The position numbers were made by a program, and so were the translations under genes. From assembly GCF_004217045.1 (NCBI RefSeq), contig NZ_SGXM01000001.1:434001-498000 (forward strand): 64,000 nt of DNA. The letters are read 5' to 3'. Below are positions 63,071-64,000 of the stretch, in pieces (within the stretch, counting starts at the first letter, position 1; the number at the start of each line of letters is the position of its first letter). The notes beneath the pieces were generated by a model. It did not search any database and was not told the origin of the DNA. It saw only the letters and a list, made by a program, of their open reading frames with translations. This stretch comes from Cupriavidus agavae. Lineage in GTDB: Bacteria; Pseudomonadota; Gammaproteobacteria; Burkholderiales; Burkholderiaceae.

Positions 63071-64000
63071 TCAGCGTTTCTGGTAGTCCATCGCGCGGCG
63101 GTACCACTCGTGGAAATGCTGCATGCCGTCTTCCATCGGCGACTGGTAGGGGCCGGTCTCGCTGACGCCGCGCTTCATCAGCGCAAGCCGGCCGGCGTCC
63201 ATGCGTTCGGCGATTTCATCGTCCTCGATGCACGTTTCCATATAGGCGGCGCGCTCGGCCTCGACGAATTCGCGCTCGAACAGCACGATTTCCTCGGGGT
63301 AGTAGAACTCCACCACATTGCGCGTCTTGCGCGGCCCCAGCGGGTGCAGCGTCGAAATGCAGAGCACGTTCGGGTACCACTCCACCATGATGTTGGGGTA
63401 GTAGGTCAGCCAGATCGCGCCATGCTTGGGCAGCTTGCCGTTGTTGAAGCGCAACACTTCCTCGTGCCACTTCTGGTACGTCATGCTGCCCGGACGCTTC
63501 AGGCCGGCGTGCAGGCCCACGGTCTGCACGCTGTGCCACTCGCCGAACTCCCACTTGAGGTCGTCGCACGAGACAAAGCTGCCCAGGCCCGGGTGGAACG
63601 GCACGACGTGGTAATCCTCCAGATAGACCTCGATGAAGGTCTTCCAGTTGTAGTCGCACTCGTGCACTTCCACGTGGTCGAGCATGTAGCCTTCGAAGTT
63701 CAGGTCTTCGGCCACGCCCATGCGCGCCAGATCGGCCCGCACGTCGCGCTCGCCCTCGAACAGCATGCCGTTCCAGTTCTGCAGCGGCGAGCGGTTCAGG
63801 TGCACGCACGGCTGCTCGGCGAAGTGCGGAGCGCCTAAAAGATCACCTTTGAGGTCGTAAGTCCAGCGGTGCAGCGGGCAGACGATGTTCTTCGCATTGC
63901 CGCGGCCATTCATCATGATGGCCTGGCGATGGCGGCAGACGTTGGACAGCAGTTCGATGCCGTCCGGGTTGCGCACGAGCATGCGCCCCTCGTCCTCGGC
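63071..64000 (-). CDS. Rieske-type ring-hydroxylating oxygenase alpha subunit (N terminus cut)
   Basis: At least 310 residues here; the frame continues past base 64000. The Rieske [2Fe-2S] site is CRH and CPLH, followed by the WTYDLKGDLLGAP loop, and the catalytic SRPBCC-like domain has NWKTFIEVYLEDYHVVPFHPGLG for the non-haem iron (two His plus a later acidic residue). Aromatic or quaternary-amine hydroxylation is likely, but the reductase and substrate are unknown. An ATG at 63982 is internal because the Rieske domain normally begins about 40 residues before CRH. Confidence 0.87.
   Translation of the reverse strand, partial: AEDEGRMLVRNPDGIELLSNVCRHRQAIMMNGRGNAKNIVCPLHRWTYDLKGDLLGAPHFAEQPCVHLNRSPLQNWNGMLFEGERDVRADLARMGVAEDLNFEGYMLDHVEVHECDYNWKTFIEVYLEDYHVVPFHPGLGSFVSCDDLKWEFGEWHSVQTVGLHAGLKRPGSMTYQKWHEEVLRFNNGKLPKHGAIWLTYYPNIMVEWYPNVLCISTLHPLGPRKTRNVVEFYYPEEIVLFEREFVEAERAAYMETCIEDDEIAERMDAGRLALMKRGVSETGPYQSPMEDGMQHFHEWYRRAMDYQKR

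Overview
The window is a 64 kb piece of a GC-rich (about two thirds G+C by eye) bacterial chromosome. It is densely coding, with genes on both strands, short intergenic gaps, and no rRNA, tRNA, insertion sequence, phage or CRISPR array that I could find. The gene set points to a betaproteobacterium of the Burkholderiaceae, most like Cupriavidus/Ralstonia. The reasons are a kynurenine gene beside an Lrp-type regulator, Bug/TctC-type solute-binding proteins, a BPSS1780-family membrane protein, a two-component-free tctBA pair, and the order thrB - DUF2782-like gene - LOG - polA. The genus is inferred, not proven.

Region by region. 1-10 kb: the end of a kynurenine operon (kynB, cut by the window edge) with divergent kynR, then a flavin reductase, cfa, pdxH, an MFS permease, an AsmA-family protein, tcdA, a small P-loop kinase and a hemerythrin. 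10-20 kb: a thioredoxin-TPR chaperone, an acyl-CoA ligase, an ankyrin protein, a ChaC-like cyclotransferase, FKBP, YaeQ, YceI, MAPEG, and an S4 protein overlapping glnS. 20-35 kb, metabolic and transport genes: an unusual CaiB-type CoA transferase, a PNPOx-like protein, PhzF, gltS, a cytosolic-looking gamma-glutamyltransferase with a Bug binding protein and divergent LysR regulator, tctBA, a K+/H+ antiporter, a second Bug protein and a canonical CoA transferase. 35-45 kb: alaS, two small unknown membrane proteins, then a LysR regulator divergent from a probable six-gene operon (MFS permease, class II aldolase-like, 4-OT-like tautomerase, threonine aldolase, Nudix, TusA-like), closed by a strong terminator. 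44-64 kb, mostly housekeeping: galU, valS, uvrD, thrB, LOG, polA, NDH-2, a dienelactone-hydrolase-like protein, a ZIP transporter, mercaptopyruvate sulfurtransferase, an EamA permease and a Rieske oxygenase alpha subunit cut by the right edge.

How they work together. Much is independent housekeeping (three aminoacyl-tRNA synthetases, polA, uvrD, galU, thrB). Two regions look like less-described catabolic modules. One is bug-ggt with its LysR regulator, next to gltS and tctBA, which could import and cleave gamma-glutamyl compounds. The other is the LysR-controlled operon at 40.1-44.4 kb, whose operator candidate is a perfect 23-bp palindrome. Three copies of one near-identical GC-rich palindrome lie in intergenic gaps and mark a dispersed repeat family.
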